Below are positions 37,086 through 46,854 of a stretch of 64,000 nt of DNA, piece after piece. Position 1 is the stretch's first letter. Each line of letters starts with the position of its first letter. A model generated the notes under the pieces. That model did no database searches. It was given only the letters and a program-made list of their open reading frames with translations, and was not told where the DNA came from. The position numbers and the translations under genes are program-made. This DNA comes from a bacterium (GTDB lineage: Bacteria > CLD3 > SB21). The DNA lies in the NCBI GenBank assembly GCA_008933615.1, contig WBUR01000007.1, forward strand, positions 50,845 to 114,844, written 5' to 3'.

Positions 37086-38972
37086 ATGCACTCATTTGAT
37101 GTTACCTTTGCATTTCTTTTTTTGTTTTTCTTTGCTGCCGTTTCCAACGGCACGTCACAGGAACGTGATCGCTCTAAAATAGCAGATAAAGACAAATGGG
37201 ATCTGACCAAAATTTATTCAAACGACGATGCCTGGCAGGCCGCTAAAGAAAAGATCATCAAAGACATTCCGACCTTACAACAATACAAAGGAAAACTGCA
37301 TCTATCAGCGGATCAGTTACTCGGATGTATGGATCTGTATTTTGGAATGTCCAAAGAATTTTCAAGGCTTTACAGCTACGCGAGTATGAGTTCAGATCAA
37401 GACACGCGTGAATCAAAGTATCTGGCTATGGTTCAGGAAATGGGTCAGATCGGCTCCAATTTCGGCGCCATCGCCGCTTTTGTAGAACCGGAAATATTGA
37501 AGATCGATAAAAACAAAGTCGATGCTTTCATAAAAAGCGAAAAGAAGTTGGAAGTTTACAGACATTACCTAAATGACATCTTGCGCCGTCAAGCGCACAC
37601 CGGTACAGAAGGTGAAGAGAAGATTATCGCCGATGCCGGTATGATGGCGGATAATTCCCAAAGCAGCTACAGCATATTATCCAATGCAGAATTTCCGTAT
37701 CCCGATGTCACGCTCAGCGACGGGAAGACTGTCAAACTGGACCAGGCGACCTTCGGCGCTTCGAGAGCGCTGCCTAATCGAGAAGACCGCAAGAAAGTGT
37801 TTGCGACATTTTTTGGACAGCTGAATAATTACCGCAGGACGTTCGGAACCCAGTTATACGGCGACGTGAAGAAAAATATGTTTTATATGAAGGCGCGTAA
37901 ATACTCGTCTTCGCTTGAAAGCTCGCTCGACGCAAATAATATTCCGGTGGAAGTTTATTACAATCACGTGAAGAGCGTCAACGCAAACCTGTCCACGTTC
38001 CACCGGTATCTAAAATTACGTCAGAGAATTCTTGGAGTTGATCAGCTTCATTATTATGACCTGTATGCGCCGTTGTTAAAAGGCGTTGATCTGGCTTATA
38101 ACGTCGAAGAAGCGGGAAAGAATATTGTTGCTTCACTCGCGCCGCTCGGTAATGAGTATGTTTCAATCATCAAAAAAGGATTGAACGAACGCTGGATTGA
38201 TATGTATCCGACCGAAGGGAAACGTTCCGGCGCCTACTCCAATGGTTCCGCCTACGATGTACATCCTTATATGCTGATGAATTATAAAGGTAAGTATGAC
38301 GACATGAGCACGCTAACGCATGAACTTGGCCACACGATGCAGAGCTATCTGTCTAATAAGACACAGCCGTATGCGACGGCAAATTACCCGATCTTTGTTG
38401 CCGAAGTCGCCTCCACATTCAACGAAGCTTTGTTGATCGACTATATGCTCAAAAACATCAAAGACGACGCGACTCGTTTGTCGCTGTTAGGCAGTTACCT
38501 CGAAGGCATCAAAGGTACGGTATTTCGCCAGACCCAGTTTGCGGAATTTGAACTACGTATTCATGAGCTGGCAGAAAAAGGCGAAGCCCTCACCGGAGAT
38601 AAATTTAGCGAAGTATATTACGACCTCACCAAGAAATATTACGGACACGATCAGGGTGTTTGCATCGTAGATGACGAGATCAAATCCGAGTGGGCGTATA
38701 TTCCGCATTTTTATTATAATTTTTACGTGTATCAATACGCCACATCCTTTACTGCATCTGCGGCTTTATCTGAAAAAGTTTTGGCGGGCGACAAGGACGC
38801 GACCGCAAAATATCTGAATTTTCTATCGGCGGGAGGCTCTAAATACCCTATTGAACTTCTCAAGGACGCGGGGGTTGACATGACAACATCTTTACCTATG
38901 GAACTAACGATGAAAAAGATGAACCGAGTGATAGACGAAATGGAGAAAATTCTGGACCGTATGAAAAAATAA
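37086..38972 (+). CDS. pepF: Oligoendopeptidase F with export signal
   Basis: 628 residues from the ATG at 37086 (AAAGGA upstream), giving a clear signal peptide: FDVTFAFLFLFFFAAVSNG. An upstream in-frame ATG at 37008 would bury it. The body is an M3B peptidase: PepF N-terminal helices (DKDKWDLTKIY...), then HELGHTMQSYLS with His412, Glu413 and His416 binding zinc. FYNFYVYQYATSFTAS near the C-terminus is typical. Classical PepF is cytoplasmic, so this one probably works in the periplasm. Followed by a strong terminator. Confidence 0.92.
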   Translation: MHSFDVTFAFLFLFFFAAVSNGTSQERDRSKIADKDKWDLTKIYSNDDAWQAAKEKIIKDIPTLQQYKGKLHLSADQLLGCMDLYFGMSKEFSRLYSYASMSSDQDTRESKYLAMVQEMGQIGSNFGAIAAFVEPEILKIDKNKVDAFIKSEKKLEVYRHYLNDILRRQAHTGTEGEEKIIADAGMMADNSQSSYSILSNAEFPYPDVTLSDGKTVKLDQATFGASRALPNREDRKKVFATFFGQLNNYRRTFGTQLYGDVKKNMFYMKARKYSSSLESSLDANNIPVEVYYNHVKSVNANLSTFHRYLKLRQRILGVDQLHYYDLYAPLLKGVDLAYNVEEAGKNIVASLAPLGNEYVSIIKKGLNERWIDMYPTEGKRSGAYSNGSAYDVHPYMLMNYKGKYDDMSTLTHELGHTMQSYLSNKTQPYATANYPIFVAEVASTFNEALLIDYMLKNIKDDATRLSLLGSYLEGIKGTVFRQTQFAEFELRIHELAEKGEALTGDKFSEVYYDLTKKYYGHDQGVCIVDDEIKSEWAYIPHFYYNFYVYQYATSFTASAALSEKVLAGDKDATAKYLNFLSAGGSKYPIELLKDAGVDMTTSLPMELTMKKMNRVIDEMEKILDRMKK

Positions 38973-38996
38973 TTTTTTAGGTCAAGCTTACTTTAG

Positions 38997-39027
38997 CGGG
39001 TGAGGTAGTTGCTTCACCCGTTTTTTT
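38997..39027 (+). terminator. Rho-independent terminator after pepF
   Basis: CGGGTGAGG (38997-39005) pairs with CTTCACCCG (39012-39020) across a 6-nt loop with one G-U pair, followed by seven T residues. Confidence 0.88.
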
Positions 39028-39036
39028 ATTTCAACT

Positions 39037-39165
39037 TTCCAAAACTCCAAACTTCAAGCATCAAATAACAAATAATACTCAATGACAAGAACACGAAACT
39101 TCGAATCGCAACGGATGTTTCGGTCATTTGGCGTTTGGAATTTATTTGTGATTTGCCTTTTAAGA
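39037..39165. repeat. Inverted repeat of CAAATAA-type words
   Basis: CAAATAACAAATAA at 39062-39075 matches the reverse complement of 39142-39155 at 13 of 14 positions. CCAAACTTC-like and GTTTGGAA words flank them. The spacer between pepF and the ABC-F gene is largely made of this element, and the first possible start codons of the ABC-F frame lie inside it. Confidence 0.6.
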
Positions 39166-39176
39166 TTTGTCCATAT

Positions 39177-41042
39177 ATGAATCTTCTTTCCACAGAAAAC
39201 ATATCGAAATCGTTCGGCATCAAAACTCTTTTTAAAGACCTTTCATTTGGAATTGAAGAAGGACAAAAAACCGCTTTGATTGCGCTCAATGGCGCAGGAA
39301 AGACGACGCTCTTGAATATGCTGACCGGAAAGGATGCACCGGACACCGGAATGATCATTCTTCGAAATCAATTGACCGTCGGCTATCTGGAACAAAATCC
39401 AAAATTCAATGAGTCGGCGACGGTATTAGAATCCATCTTTCAGGCAGACCATCCGAAACTCCGTGTGATCAGCGCCTACGAAGCCGCTATGGAAGAATCT
39501 GAACTCAGTTCTACCGAACAAAATCAGAAAAATTTGGCGGATGCCATGGAATCAATGGAGCACCTAAAATTGTGGGATTACGAATACAAGATAAAAGAAA
39601 TATTGTCCCACCTAAAAATAACCAATCTCCATCAGACCGTTGAGACCTTATCCGGCGGACAGCGTAAACGCGTTGCGCTTGCGCGCGTATTAGTGGAAGA
39701 GCCCGGCCTGCTGATTTTAGACGAACCGACCAATCATCTTGATTTGGACATGATTGAATGGCTTGAAGATTACTTGTCTCGTCCGAATCTTACTTTGTTT
39801 CTGGTCACTCATGACCGTTATCTTTTGGATAACGTCTGTGATGAGATACTGGAATTAGATCAGGGCGAACTTTTCCGCTATACAGGAGATTATTCTTATT
39901 TTCTAGAGAAAAAAGCGGAGCGCGAAGATATATCGGGAAGAGAACTGGATCATTTGCGGAACCGGCTGCGGCATGAATTGGAATGGATTAAACGCCAACC
40001 CAAAGCGCGCACGACAAAATCTAAATCACGCGTAGAGGCGTTTTACGGTTTGCAGGAAAAAGCCGCCGGCAATGCCCCGGAAGAAAAACTCAAACTCGAT
40101 ATGCGGATGAAGCGCGTCGGAGGTAAGATTCTTGAGCTGAAGAAAATTCACAAAACCTACGGCAATCTTACTATACTAAACGGCTTCGATTATACTTTCA
40201 AAAAAGGCGAGCGCATCGGAATTGTCGGCAGTAACGGCACTGGAAAATCAACGTTTTTAAATATCATTACCGGATTAGAAACGACCGATTCCGGAAAAAT
40301 CGACATCGGAGAAACGATTCAATTTGGATACTATTCACAACAAGGCCTTCTTGTCAATGAAGACAAACGCGTAATCGATATTGTTCGGGAATTTGCAGAA
40401 GTTATCACCATAGGGGCCGGAGAGAAATTGACAGCCTCACAATTCTTGAATTTATTTCAATTTCCGCCGGCAAGTCAACATACGCCTGTTTCCAAACTCA
40501 GCGGCGGCGAAAAGCGGCGTCTTTATTTGTTAACCGTACTTATCAAAAACCCCAATTTCCTGATTCTCGATGAACCCACGAACGATCTTGATCTTACGAC
40601 ATTAAATATTCTTGAAGAGTTTTTGATGAATTTTAAGGGTTGCCTTTTGGTCGTATCGCACGATCGATATTTTATGAATAGGCTTGTTGATCATCTTTTC
40701 GTCTTCGAAGGCAACGGCTTCATCAAGGATTTCAACGGCAATTATGCGGAATACAGAGAAAGCCAAAAAACAGATACGCCCAAAGAAACCGTTGTGATAA
40801 AACAAAAGAAAGATGAAGGCGCGCCGAAAACCAAACTGTCCTACAAAGAAAGACAGGAATTTCAAAAATTAGAGGTCGCCATTGCCGAACTCGAATTAGA
40901 AAAGGACAGGCTTACAAAATTACTCGAGACCGGCGGTTCCGATTACCAGGAACTGCAGAAACACTCACTGCGTTTGGCAGAAGTTACTCAACTTCTCGAC
41001 GAGAAATCCACCCGCTGGCTCGAACTATCTGAATTCGCGTAA
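39177..41042 (+). CDS. ABC-F family ATPase, Uup-like
   Basis: 621 residues from ATG 39177 (MNLLSTENISKSFG). Two ABC cassettes without membrane domains: Walker A LNGAGKTTLLN with signature LSGGQRKRVALARV and DEPTNHLDLD, then GSNGTGKSTFLN with LSGGEKRRLYL and DEPTNDLDLT. The linker and the C-terminal coiled coil (about 555-620, SYKERQEFQKLEVAIAELE) resemble Uup, which acts on branched DNA or the ribosome. Upstream in-frame starts fall in the inverted repeat and are unlikely. Ends 15 nt from the convergent serine hydrolase gene. Confidence 0.9.
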   Translation: MNLLSTENISKSFGIKTLFKDLSFGIEEGQKTALIALNGAGKTTLLNMLTGKDAPDTGMIILRNQLTVGYLEQNPKFNESATVLESIFQADHPKLRVISAYEAAMEESELSSTEQNQKNLADAMESMEHLKLWDYEYKIKEILSHLKITNLHQTVETLSGGQRKRVALARVLVEEPGLLILDEPTNHLDLDMIEWLEDYLSRPNLTLFLVTHDRYLLDNVCDEILELDQGELFRYTGDYSYFLEKKAEREDISGRELDHLRNRLRHELEWIKRQPKARTTKSKSRVEAFYGLQEKAAGNAPEEKLKLDMRMKRVGGKILELKKIHKTYGNLTILNGFDYTFKKGERIGIVGSNGTGKSTFLNIITGLETTDSGKIDIGETIQFGYYSQQGLLVNEDKRVIDIVREFAEVITIGAGEKLTASQFLNLFQFPPASQHTPVSKLSGGEKRRLYLLTVLIKNPNFLILDEPTNDLDLTTLNILEEFLMNFKGCLLVVSHDRYFMNRLVDHLFVFEGNGFIKDFNGNYAEYRESQKTDTPKETVVIKQKKDEGAPKTKLSYKERQEFQKLEVAIAELELEKDRLTKLLETGGSDYQELQKHSLRLAEVTQLLDEKSTRWLELSEFA

Positions 41043-41057
41043 AACACATCAAAACCC

Positions 41058-42488
41058 CTACTTTAACTTCTCCAGCATCTGCTTCGCATTCTCATTCCCC
41101 GGATCCATCTCCAGAACTTTTTTGTAACTCTCTATCGCCAATTCCTTCTTCCCGATCAGCATATAGGCTTCGCCCAGACTGTCGTATCCGTTAGGTTCAT
41201 CAGGGAAAAGCCTTATATTCAATTTGAATATTTCAACCGCCCAGTTCGGTTTTTTCTCTCCGATCAGGTCGTAGCCAAGCCGGTTCAGCATCATCGGCTC
41301 GCGGATCCCGTACTCATTCTTTTTGAGAAGTTCATCGCAGTTCTTTGCAAAATCATCGATCCCGTTCTTGGAAATATATTGATAGATGAATTGAGGCAAT
41401 GGGAATTTCAGCGTCTCATACGGCCTGCCTAAAATGATACTTTCAATGCTTTCGCCAATCTGTTCAGCCGGTTGTCCGGCTCCGTCGTAATTTGACAAAA
41501 CAATGACCGTATAATGCAGCGCAGGAATCTGCGTCACGGAGCTGTTCCATCCGTTAAGGCCGCCGGCAAGCGCGCTGATGAACTTTGGATCAGCCATCAT
41601 TTCTTTCCAGGTCTTTTTAGGTTGATCTTCATAGCGTGTAAAGAGTTTTAATTTCATTCCATCGCTGAGTACTTTGTTACTAAACATCTCTGCTTCATAG
41701 AATTTGAACAGATCGGAAGCCGATGCATACATGCCACCGGCCGACGTCGGCACAAGTCCGGGGTTGATCCCTTTTTCAGCTCGTTTCAATCCGGAAAGGG
41801 AGATCTCTGTTCCCGCGGCTTTATTCACTGCGTTTCTGGTATCCGGATAGATGAACATAGAATGCGTCATTCCAAGAGGTTTCAGAATTCGATCCCGAAC
41901 ATTTTCCTCGTAGGTCTTGCCGGTGATCTTTTCGATGACACCGCCGAGCACAACATAACCGGAATTAGAATACGCTCGATCGGTTCCGGGTTCAAATAGC
42001 AACGGCTCATCTTTGATAAAATCGAGGAGGCTGGAGATCGTTCTTAATTGCCCAAACCGGAAACGCGGGCTTTGCATGTAATCTCCCATACCGGATTGCA
42101 TGGTCAAAAGTTGTTTTACTGTGATCTTATCGGCTATCGACTTTGGAAACATATTCAAGTACTTGCTCAAAGGATCATTAAACGCCAATTTGTTTTCCTG
42201 TACCAGTTGGCATATCAATACTTGTGTGAAGTCTTTGCCGTTGGAACCAATATTGAACATAGTGGAGTCATTGATCGGCGTTTTCGTTTCCCAATCTGCA
42301 TAGCCGAATGATTTTTGATAAATAATTTTGCCTTCATGCGCTATGAGCACATTTCCGGAAAACACATCTTTTTCGATGGCCTGGGCCATTAGCAAATCTA
42401 CTTGTTCAACTACATTCATTTTAGATTGGCTCCACACATTCATTGTGAACAACAAAATTGCGCAAACGTCTCGAATTGCCTTAGTCAT
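41058..42488 (-). CDS. Exported serine hydrolase (beta-lactamase/class C fold) with C-terminal TPR
   Basis: 476 residues from ATG 42488, which has GAGGGAG upstream. A signal peptide (ILLFTMNVWSQS) leads into the penicillin-binding-like domain: catalytic Ser82 and Lys85 (GSNGKDF) and Tyr173-x-Asn175 (YSNSGY). Residues about 400-476 hold TPR-like helices (LGEAYMLIGKKELAIESYKKVLE). Such proteins include D-amino peptidases and esterases; the substrate is unclear. It follows the sigma/anti-sigma pair and is probably on the same transcript. Confidence 0.85.
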   Translation of the reverse strand: MTKAIRDVCAILLFTMNVWSQSKMNVVEQVDLLMAQAIEKDVFSGNVLIAHEGKIIYQKSFGYADWETKTPINDSTMFNIGSNGKDFTQVLICQLVQENKLAFNDPLSKYLNMFPKSIADKITVKQLLTMQSGMGDYMQSPRFRFGQLRTISSLLDFIKDEPLLFEPGTDRAYSNSGYVVLGGVIEKITGKTYEENVRDRILKPLGMTHSMFIYPDTRNAVNKAAGTEISLSGLKRAEKGINPGLVPTSAGGMYASASDLFKFYEAEMFSNKVLSDGMKLKLFTRYEDQPKKTWKEMMADPKFISALAGGLNGWNSSVTQIPALHYTVIVLSNYDGAGQPAEQIGESIESIILGRPYETLKFPLPQFIYQYISKNGIDDFAKNCDELLKKNEYGIREPMMLNRLGYDLIGEKKPNWAVEIFKLNIRLFPDEPNGYDSLGEAYMLIGKKELAIESYKKVLEMDPGNENAKQMLEKLK

Positions 42489-42522
42489 TATATTCTCCCT
42501 CATGTTATGTCCATAATTAATT

Positions 42523-43575
42523 TTATTCGGTCAATACTAATTCTTTCAAATTATTACGTTGGGGATTAAAAATATCCGGATCATAATCAAGATACTTTTC
42601 TTCGAGGAAAGTCAGGTCAAATCGCTCGATCTCATGGCCATTTTGTCTCACAGAATGGGAAACATGAAAGATCTTGTTCTTTTTCATATCAATTTTTACG
42701 ATCTCCCGAACATCTATTTTTTCAGATTTTGGCGATTCGCCTTTTTCGACCAGCTCAATTAACTTTGAAATGGTTTGACCAGCCTTTGGATCATCCGTGA
42801 TCCTGAATAAGTACAAGTCGTTGCTGTGATTCACTTCGAGAACTTCGTACATATCGCCGTCGGAACTTGTCTCTCTACCGGCATAGGTCACAAGTGAGTC
42901 CGTTTTTAGCGTTTGTACAATTTCCAAGGGAGTTCTTTTTGAAAATGATTCGGGCGTCCAGCTATCATTGAATATGTATACCTGAAGCGTTTTTCTGTCC
43001 TCCGGTAATGGAACAACCAAAACGCGAAGATCTTTAACTTCTGTCGTGATAGTTTTGCCGTTATTTTTGGCAGGAATGGATTTTTCTTCAATGTTGAACT
43101 TAAATTTTATTTGTTCATGCTGTTTCGAATACATTTTTCCGTTCGTTTTTATAGTATGCCCCAATTCTTCGCCCGTTACCGCATTTCGAGTCTTGATGCT
43201 GAACTGACGATGGCGGTCATAAGACCATTCCTCTTCCTCCACGGGAGTTCTTCCCGACAATGTTTTAAAAAGCGTCCGAAGGTAGTGCATTTGCCCATCT
43301 CCGGCCATACGCGTGTAAGCCGATTCGATATGAGTAAGAAGCTCATTTGCAGAAGAAAAAGTTGGCGGTGTCATCATATATAAAATGATCACTGCGGTTG
43401 CCGCCGCTGTAACGGCGGTGCTGATAACATACTTTATTGTACTACGCCTCAGGGATGTTTTTTTAAAATAGGGTGAGTTCAGTAATTGCCTTCGCAGTTT
43501 GTTCTTAAATGTCAGGGGCACACGTTCAGGCAATGGTGTTTTTTCTAATTCTTCAATTAATTTTTGAGTATCCAT
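42523..43575 (-). CDS. Putative anti-sigma or sigma-associated membrane protein
   Basis: 350 residues. A short cytoplasmic N-terminus (1-45, ELEKTPLPERVPLTFKNKL) is followed by one membrane helix (YVISTAVTAAATAVIILYMM) and a periplasmic beta-rich domain of about 280 residues that resembles LolA/RseB-like lipid-binding folds. There is no cysteine zinc motif in the N-terminus, so it is not a ZAS-type anti-sigma. It starts 19 nt after the sigma factor gene, which is the main reason for the call. Confidence 0.65.
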   Translation of the reverse strand: MDTQKLIEELEKTPLPERVPLTFKNKLRRQLLNSPYFKKTSLRRSTIKYVISTAVTAAATAVIILYMMTPPTFSSANELLTHIESAYTRMAGDGQMHYLRTLFKTLSGRTPVEEEEWSYDRHRQFSIKTRNAVTGEELGHTIKTNGKMYSKQHEQIKFKFNIEEKSIPAKNNGKTITTEVKDLRVLVVPLPEDRKTLQVYIFNDSWTPESFSKRTPLEIVQTLKTDSLVTYAGRETSSDGDMYEVLEVNHSNDLYLFRITDDPKAGQTISKLIELVEKGESPKSEKIDVREIVKIDMKKNKIFHVSHSVRQNGHEIERFDLTFLEEKYLDYDPDIFNPQRNNLKELVLTE

Positions 43576-43594
43576 ATCTCAACTTTCACGCTTG

Positions 43595-44197
43595 CTAACT
43601 TTTCATGCCCTCTTTTAATTGCTCCAATGCTCTATGAACCAAAGACTTAACTGTACCTTCGGGTTTAGCGAGGATATCTGCAATTTCCGATAATGTCTTT
43701 CCTTCAAAAAATCTGAGAACGATTACGCTCTGATATTTTGAATTCAGTTGGCTTAACAGCTTATGCATCTTAATAAAATAAGACTTCTGCTGCAGTTCTC
43801 TTTCAGACTCCAATAACTCAAAATCTGCTGAGTTTGATTCCTCGGTCAAAAGATCGACAAAATCCTCAATGGAGGTTGTTTTATAATTTTTATGTTTTCT
43901 GAAATAGCCGTTAACCTCATTGGTAGCTATCCTAAAAAGCCATGCGGAGAATGGCACCTGTTTCCATCGAAAAAGCCAAAGTTTCTTGAGCGCAATATGA
44001 AAAGTATCTGCGGCGATATCTCGCGCCAATTCTACATTGGCAGTACGGTGAAGTAAATAGCGGTAAACCTCATCATAATAGCGATCAAATAATTCTCCGA
44101 ACGCCAATGGATAGGTTCTTGCCCTTTCGATCAGTCTCCGTTCATTCTCCAGAAAATCACCGATTGCCGTTTCAAGTTTTTTGACTGGTTGATCCAT
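43595..44197 (-). CDS. ECF-subfamily RNA polymerase sigma factor
   Basis: 200 residues. Region 2 is FGELFDRYYDEVYRYLLHRT to FSAWLFRIATNEVNGYFRKHK; region 4 is SQLNSKYQSVIVLRFFEGKTL and IADILAKPEGTVKSLVHRAL. There is an N-terminal extension of about 25 residues. AGGTAG lies before the ATG. It heads a three-gene operon with the membrane protein and the serine hydrolase, and is divergent from the MarR-GNAT gene. Confidence 0.93.
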   Translation of the reverse strand: MDQPVKKLETAIGDFLENERRLIERARTYPLAFGELFDRYYDEVYRYLLHRTANVELARDIAADTFHIALKKLWLFRWKQVPFSAWLFRIATNEVNGYFRKHKNYKTTSIEDFVDLLTEESNSADFELLESERELQQKSYFIKMHKLLSQLNSKYQSVIVLRFFEGKTLSEIADILAKPEGTVKSLVHRALEQLKEGMKS

Positions 44198-44247
44198 ATC
44201 TACCTATAATGCATTAATTTAAAAAAGGTTGCAAAATAAATTAAGCC

Positions 44248-44261
44248 TTGAAATATTTCAA
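44248..44261. promoter_or_regulatory. 14-bp palindrome upstream of the sigma factor operon
   Basis: TTGAAATATTTCAA is a perfect palindrome, 51 nt from the sigma factor start and just upstream of the MarR-GNAT -35 box. It may be a binding site acting on either divergent promoter. Confidence 0.35.
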
Positions 44262-44268
44262 ATCATTC

Positions 44269-44312
44269 TTGACACTTTGTTTCTTTTTTAATATAGTTGT
44301 TAAATACAACTA
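44269..44312 (+). promoter_or_regulatory. Sigma-70 promoter overlapped by a MarR-type operator
   Basis: TTGACA at 44269-44274 and TATAGT at 44292-44297 are separated by exactly 17 nt. TAGTTGT-N5-ACAACTA at 44294-44312 is a perfect inverted repeat that overlaps the -10 box, and the predicted start lies within it. TAGTTGT...ACAACTA resembles operators of MarR regulators, and the first gene downstream encodes one, so this is a likely self-repression site. Confidence 0.7.
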
Positions 44313-44340
44313 ATTACTTGAATATTTAAACAATAAAGAA

Positions 44341-45246
44341 ATGATCCACCTGTTAAGAGAAGAGTCTCGGCGCATGGTTCGCGAGCTTAATATGCTCGGG
44401 CGCACTTTCCGTAACACGGGTTTGACCCACTCTGAGATACACACGCTAATCGAAGTTGACCACCACAAAGTACTCACAGCAAGCGAATTAGCCGATCTGT
44501 TGAATCTTGATAAGTCAACCATAAGCCGAATAGCTACGGCTTTACAAAGAAAAAAATTGATCTCGGTGACTACGGCAAGACACGATGCAAGACAAAAGGA
44601 ATTACGACTCACTGCTTCGGGCACTGCGAAGCTTCGCAATATTGACCGGCTGGCTAATCAGCAAGTCAGCGCAGCGTGCGAACTGTTGGAGAAGGAGGAA
44701 ATAGAAAACGTCTATAACGGCCTTCGCCTTTACGCTAAATCATTATGGCGGCGGCGGCATGGTGAGAAATACAACATACGTCCGATTCGTCGGGGCGACG
44801 ACCCTTTTATCGCTAAGATTATCAGACAAACCATGACGGAGTATGGCGCTGTTGGCGCCGGCTTTTCCATACAAGACAAAGAAGTGGATACGATGTTCGA
44901 TTCCTATAACACTAATCGTTCGGCATATTTTGTTATCGAATGCAACAGACAAATTCTAGGTGGCGGTGGAATTGCACCGCTAATTGGTGCTGAACCTCAT
45001 ATTTGTGAATTAAAAAAAATGTATTTTTTACCTGAATTACGAGGTTTTGGCCTTGGTAAAAAAATTCTGAACTTATGCTTAACGCGTGCAAAAGAGTTGG
45101 GTTATACTCATTGTTATCTTGAAACATTAAAACGAATGCAGGAAGCAAATCGCCTATATCAAAAATCCGGATTTAAATTACTCACTTCTCATTTGGGCAA
45201 CACGGGTCACCATAAATGTGATGCATGGTATCTTAAAGATCTTTAG
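44341..45246 (+). CDS. MarR regulator fused to a GNAT acetyltransferase
   Basis: 301 residues in two domains. Residues 1-140 are a MarR winged helix: LNMLGRTFRNTGLTHSEIHTLIEVD, TASELADLLNLDKSTISRIATAL and the basic wing ARHDARQKELRLTASG. Residues 145-301 are a GNAT domain with the acetyl-CoA motif LPELRGFGLGKKILNLCL and NRLYQKSGFKLL. Such fusions occur widely in bacteria. It probably represses its own promoter and may sense or modify a small molecule. It starts about 37 nt after the predicted transcription start; the ATPase gene follows after 12 nt. Confidence 0.92.
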   Translation: MIHLLREESRRMVRELNMLGRTFRNTGLTHSEIHTLIEVDHHKVLTASELADLLNLDKSTISRIATALQRKKLISVTTARHDARQKELRLTASGTAKLRNIDRLANQQVSAACELLEKEEIENVYNGLRLYAKSLWRRRHGEKYNIRPIRRGDDPFIAKIIRQTMTEYGAVGAGFSIQDKEVDTMFDSYNTNRSAYFVIECNRQILGGGGIAPLIGAEPHICELKKMYFLPELRGFGLGKKILNLCLTRAKELGYTHCYLETLKRMQEANRLYQKSGFKLLTSHLGNTGHHKCDAWYLKDL

Positions 45247-45258
45247 CTCTTAAGTGAA

Positions 45259-46753
45259 ATGTTAACTTCACACATCCTCAAACAAAAATTACAGTCAATG
45301 GATAGCCAGGATTATGGAGCGTATCAGTCGTTATTAGGCGCTTATGACTTCGGCCTGTTTAAACTCTTTATTCAGCAAATACCCAAAGATCCTTATGCCC
45401 CGCCGCATACCGGCATTTATCGTATCCAAGTTCAACGCAACGATAACCGGATCATTACTTGCAACATAGGATCGAAAATACAAAAAATCGCACTCACCGA
45501 TTTTTTGGCAAGGCGTTTTTTTGATTCCTGTCAGAAATTTTCCAAAGGTCATTGTGGAACGGGTTATGGCGGGATTATCACGATCAATCAACCGGGACAA
45601 GCGATCTTGGAAAGAAGCAGTGTTGTTGTCACGGATGAAGTCATCGAAGTGCGCTGTTTTCTGGGCATGCCCGCAGACGGCAGAAAAGTGGTTTCGAGCA
45701 TTGCAGAAGAAATGTTCCTCACCGAACTTCCTCGAATCGTCGATGAGTCTTTGTTAAGTAAAAATATTGATCACAAGATACTTCAGAGACATATAGCGGC
45801 CGCAGAAGATGCGGAATATTTGCGCGATTCTCTCGATTCGCTAGGCTTGATCGCTTACATCGCAAATAATTCCATTCTACCTCGCGAAAGCGGTATTAGC
45901 GAGAAACCCACATCCGACAAAAATGCAGTTCCGTTTGTTAGCCCCGAAAGCTTAGTTAAGGAAATAGAACTTCCTCATGCCGGTTCTATAAAAGGAATGG
46001 CGATTCCTAAAGGGGTTACATTAATTACGGGTGGAGGCTATCATGGGAAATCAACATTGTTAAAAGCCTTGGAGACAGGAATCTATAATCACATTCCCGG
46101 AGACGGAAGAGAACTATGCGTAACGGCAATGCAGACCGCAAAGATACGGGCATACGATGGCAGGAGCGTTTCTAAAACCGACATCTCGCCTTTTATAAAG
46201 AATCTTCCGTTTCAAAAGGCTACGACATCATTTTCTACTCAAAATGCCAGCGGAAGCACATCGCAGGCGGCTAATATAATAGAAGCCCTTGAAGCCGGGA
46301 CAGAGGTTTTGTTGATGGATGAAGATACGTGCGCGACCAATTTTATGATTCGCGACGTTAAAATGCAGAAATTAGTCAACAAAGCAGATGAACCGATCAC
46401 GGCTTTCATTGACAAAGTAAAACAACTCTACTTAGGTCTATGCAAAAGAAGTGCATCGGTTACATTTTGGCAGACAAGATATTGACCTTACCGATTTAGA
46501 GCAACTTGTGGAGCTGTCTCAAACAAAGGCCTTGGGATATGCCCTTGTATATTCTAAAAAATATATGAATACAAAATATACTTTGCGGGAAGTTATTGAT
46601 CGTGTTATAAAAGATATCGACGAACATGGCATAGATGTCATAAGCGACAAAATTTCCGGTCATTTTGCTTGGTTTAGAGGGCTTGAATTGGCATTAACTT
46701 TAAATCGTTTACGAGGTTTTGATGTTATTCAAAAGGAATCGAACGTGATGTGA
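45259..46753 (+). pseudogene. Broken ABC-class predicted ATPase (PF09818-like)
   Basis: The first frame (45259-46485, 408 residues) starts like the family (QDYGAYQSLLGAYDFG) and has Walker A GGGYHGKSTLLKALETG and Walker B EVLLMDEDTCATNFM. It then leaves the conserved path after DEPITAFIDKVKQLYLGLCK and stops. The rest of the protein continues in another frame, from about 46451 (HFGRQDIDLTDLEQLVELSQTKAL) to 46753. The block usually found between these parts, including the GGSGDYFDVAD segment, is missing, so there is a deletion of perhaps 70-100 codons plus a frame change. It probably no longer makes a working ATPase. Shares the MarR-GNAT promoter. Confidence 0.78.
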
Positions 46754-46782
46754 AGAGAATAAAGGTGAAATAGAATTTTCTA

Positions 46783-46829
46783 ATTCCCGCAGATAAAAGC
46801 CTCTGCGAAAGTCTGCGAAATTTGCGGGA
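46783..46829. repeat. Inverted repeat of CTGCGAAA-type words
   Basis: TCCCGCAGAT at 46785-46794 pairs with ATTTGCGGGA at 46820-46829 (9 of 10), enclosing CTCTGCGAAAGTCTGCGAAA. It lies between the broken ATPase gene and the RraB-like gene. Confidence 0.5.
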
Positions 46830-46854
46830 CATGATAATACGAAATACAAAACCA

